Below, in pieces: positions 62,646-64,000 of a stretch of 64,000 nt of DNA. The position numbers and the translations under genes were made by a program. Origin of the DNA: Oceanobacillus oncorhynchi (GTDB lineage: Bacteria > Bacillota > Bacilli > Bacillales > Amphibacillaceae); NCBI RefSeq assembly GCF_000821065.1, contig NZ_CDGG01000001.1, forward strand, positions 2,914,001 to 2,978,000, read 5' to 3'. How positions within the stretch are numbered: the first letter of the stretch is position 1; every line of letters starts with the position of its first letter. The notes beneath the pieces are model-generated. The model made no database searches. It saw nothing but the letters and a program-made list of their open reading frames with translations, and was not told the origin of the DNA.

Positions 62646-63308
62646 ATGTCAAACAAAGAAATTCAAATGCAGCGCATGTGGCAATATTTCGTAGATGCTA
62701 CAGTTGAAATTATTGAGCAAAAGGGCATTGAAAATGTTACTATACGAGAGATTGCTACGAAAGCAGGATATAATAGTGCCACTATCTATAATTATTTTCA
62801 GGAAGTTTCTCACCTCATCTTTTTTGCAGCACTGAAATATTTAAATAAATATATTGAAGGTCTTCCTGAATATATGGAAAAGGAAGAAAATCCTTTGGAT
62901 AAATACTTATTGAGTTGGGAAAGCTTTTGTAAACATTCTTTTGAAGATCCGGAAATTTATTATGCTATCTTTTTAGCTGATCTGGGAGAAAATCCAGAAG
63001 AATTATTGAAATATTATTATAATGTCTACCAATCAGATTTATACGGAGAGGTTTCAGAAGATATAAAGACTATTATAACGGATTATAACCTTTCATCGAG
63101 AAGCCGAAATGAATTGTATAAGTCTGTTCAGGAAGGTATGCTATCTGAAGAAACAGCTGCTATTATTAACGAGAGAACCGTGCTGGTATGGCAGGGGATG
63201 TTAATCACTGTATTGAATAATCGGCGTCATTTGAATGCGGATGAAGCAGCAGAGAAGACGATGGAACATATAAAAGGAATTGTAAACATCTATACCTTAG
63301 CCAAGTAA
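62646..63308 (+). CDS. TetR-family transcriptional regulator
   Basis: 220 aa. N-terminal HTH in IEQKGIENVTIREIATKAGYNSATIYNYFQ; the C-terminal ligand domain is unrecognised, with many aromatic residues. It closes the betaine cluster and is the best local candidate for binding the palindromes at 48976 and 49040, since TetR proteins bind such symmetric sites. No matching palindrome lies in its own upstream region. Ribosome site GGGAGGGA, ATG 62646. Confidence 0.87.
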   Translation: MSNKEIQMQRMWQYFVDATVEIIEQKGIENVTIREIATKAGYNSATIYNYFQEVSHLIFFAALKYLNKYIEGLPEYMEKEENPLDKYLLSWESFCKHSFEDPEIYYAIFLADLGENPEELLKYYYNVYQSDLYGEVSEDIKTIITDYNLSSRSRNELYKSVQEGMLSEETAAIINERTVLVWQGMLITVLNNRRHLNADEAAEKTMEHIKGIVNIYTLAK

Positions 63309-63318
63309 TGGATTCGTT

Positions 63319-63370
63319 CATTATTTAGATACCTTGCATTAATAGGGTTTAAATAATGAGCGATTTTTTT
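63319..63370 (+). terminator. Terminator after the TetR gene
   Basis: CATTATTTA / TAAATAATG stem (9 bp, 22-nt loop), then GAGCGATTTTTTT. Confidence 0.7.
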
Positions 63371-63605
63371 GATTTCAAATCCAGAGGACTGGTAAATGAA
63401 TCCATCTTTATTTGCAACACAAACCTCACTTCCTTATAATTATATTACATAAGTCAGCTACAGACGCTTCATAATCATCCAGCTACCAATAAGTATTATC
63501 CGTTTTAATGTTATTTTTTGTATTTTCCTATGCAGTCATTTCTCTATTATGAAAATGGGAAATAACTAGATTAGAAGGATTAATAATTTACCTGGAGGGA
63601 CGTTT

Positions 63606-64000
63606 ATGTCTTTTAACATCATTCAAGGTGATATTACAAAAGTCAATGCAGCTGCTATTGTAAATCCTGCTAACTCTACTTTGCTTGGAGGAGGCGGGGC
63701 TGATGGAGCAATTCACCGGGCGGCAGGACCTGAACTGTATGAGGAATGCCGGAACCTTGGCGGCTGTGAAACAGGTCAAGCGAAAATAACAAAAGGCTAT
63801 CAGCTGCCGGCTGAATATGTTATCCATACTGTCGGACCAGTTTGGCACGGTGGGCAAAGAAATGAAGAAAAGCTATTGGCCGACTGCTACAAGCATTCGC
63901 TTGCTTTAGCGAAGGAGTATCAAATGGAAAGTATTGCTTTTCCGCTTATTTCTTCCGGCGTTTATGGATATCCAAAGGAACAAGCGTTTAACATTGCTGT
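63606..64000 (+). CDS. Macro-domain ADP-ribose deacetylase (runs off right edge)
   Basis: First 131 codons of a macro-domain protein of YmdB/MacroD type: [22 protein letters not shown] (ADP-ribose loop), and [13 protein letters not shown] (second loop) near the window end. It removes ADP-ribose from proteins or hydrolyses O-acetyl-ADP-ribose. Ribosome site CTGGAGGG before ATG 63606. Unrelated to the betaine cluster, being beyond two terminators. Confidence 0.92.
   Translation, partial: MSFNIIQGDITKVNAAAIVNPANSTLLGGGGADGAIHRAAGPELYEECRNLGGCETGQAKITKGYQLPAEYVIHTVGPVWHGGQRNEEKLLADCYKHSLALAKEYQMESIAFPLISSGVYGYPKEQAFNIA

Overview
The window looks like chromosome of a low-GC, Gram-positive, probably halotolerant Bacillaceae species of the Oceanobacillus/Virgibacillus type (inference). 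Reasons: strong AGGAGG ribosome sites, frequent TTG/GTG starts, Bacillus-type families (CsoR/CopZ/CopA, CzrA, YvbH-like, NamA-like, RocA-like), cre-like boxes, and three BCCT betaine carriers. I saw no rRNA, tRNA or CRISPR array.

Layout. 1-4.4 kb: first copper operon (end of csoR, copZ, copA, a membrane-anchored His-rich protein, a glutaredoxin-like protein, a 31-aa Cys peptide). 4.5-7.9 kb: thioredoxin reductase, two tandem thioredoxins plus a vestigial third, and a QacA-like 14-TM exporter. 8.1-12.5 kb: remnant of an integrative element (Tn916-type sigma factor and HTH genes, a possible PD-(D/E)XK nuclease, a GC-richer probably structured segment, a small SHOCT-like protein, a large serine recombinase). 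12.8-19.5 kb: assorted genes (broken YvbH-like gene, VOC protein, pRiA4b ORF-3 protein, VanZ protein, ROK kinase), one intact IS4-family element with 9-bp target duplication, and a gutted diguanylate cyclase. 19.5-21.1 kb: CzrA/CzcD zinc efflux. 21.3-28.9 kb: ArsR-rhodanese fusion regulator, a second thioredoxin-reductase-like enzyme sharing its operator motif, a CcdA/ResA-like extracytoplasmic thiol module with a two-component system, and a LysR regulator.

29.7-39.5 kb is a sulfide/reactive-sulfur island: sulfide:quinone reductase, DUF1641 protein, TauE-type exporter, glutaredoxin, CstA (rhodanese-TusA-DsrE), CstB (persulfide dioxygenase-rhodanese), a methyltransferase, CstR, two single-domain rhodaneses and a CoA-disulfide-reductase-rhodanese fusion carrying a one-base frameshift. 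Likely flow: sulfide is oxidised to persulfide by SQR, persulfide is passed among rhodaneses/CstA, CstB oxidises it, TauE exports the oxyanion, and CstR senses persulfide. 40.0-44.9 kb is a second complete copper operon, paralogous to the first, in which the His-rich protein and the anchored YdhK-like protein are separate genes; in the first operon the two are fused.

47.2-63.3 kb is the region I find most interesting: a divergent BCCT carrier, then an ornithine-cyclodeaminase-family reductase, a P5C-dehydrogenase-like ALDH, a three-component Rieske oxygenase (oxygenase, ferredoxin, reductase), an MDR reductase, a Ser/Cys-type proline-racemase-family enzyme, two more BCCT carriers and a TetR regulator. 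The combination suggests uptake and N-demethylation of a proline-type betaine (proline betaine or a hydroxyproline betaine) and its conversion through proline to glutamate. The divergent promoters share an AATCATGATT core, one copy inside a perfect 46-bp palindrome, and two cre-like boxes suggest catabolite control. The 3' part of the cluster is decaying: a gutted YhfK-like gene, a NamA-like gene with a nonsense codon and a frameshift, and a BCCT gene without a normal start codon. A macro-domain gene runs off the right edge.
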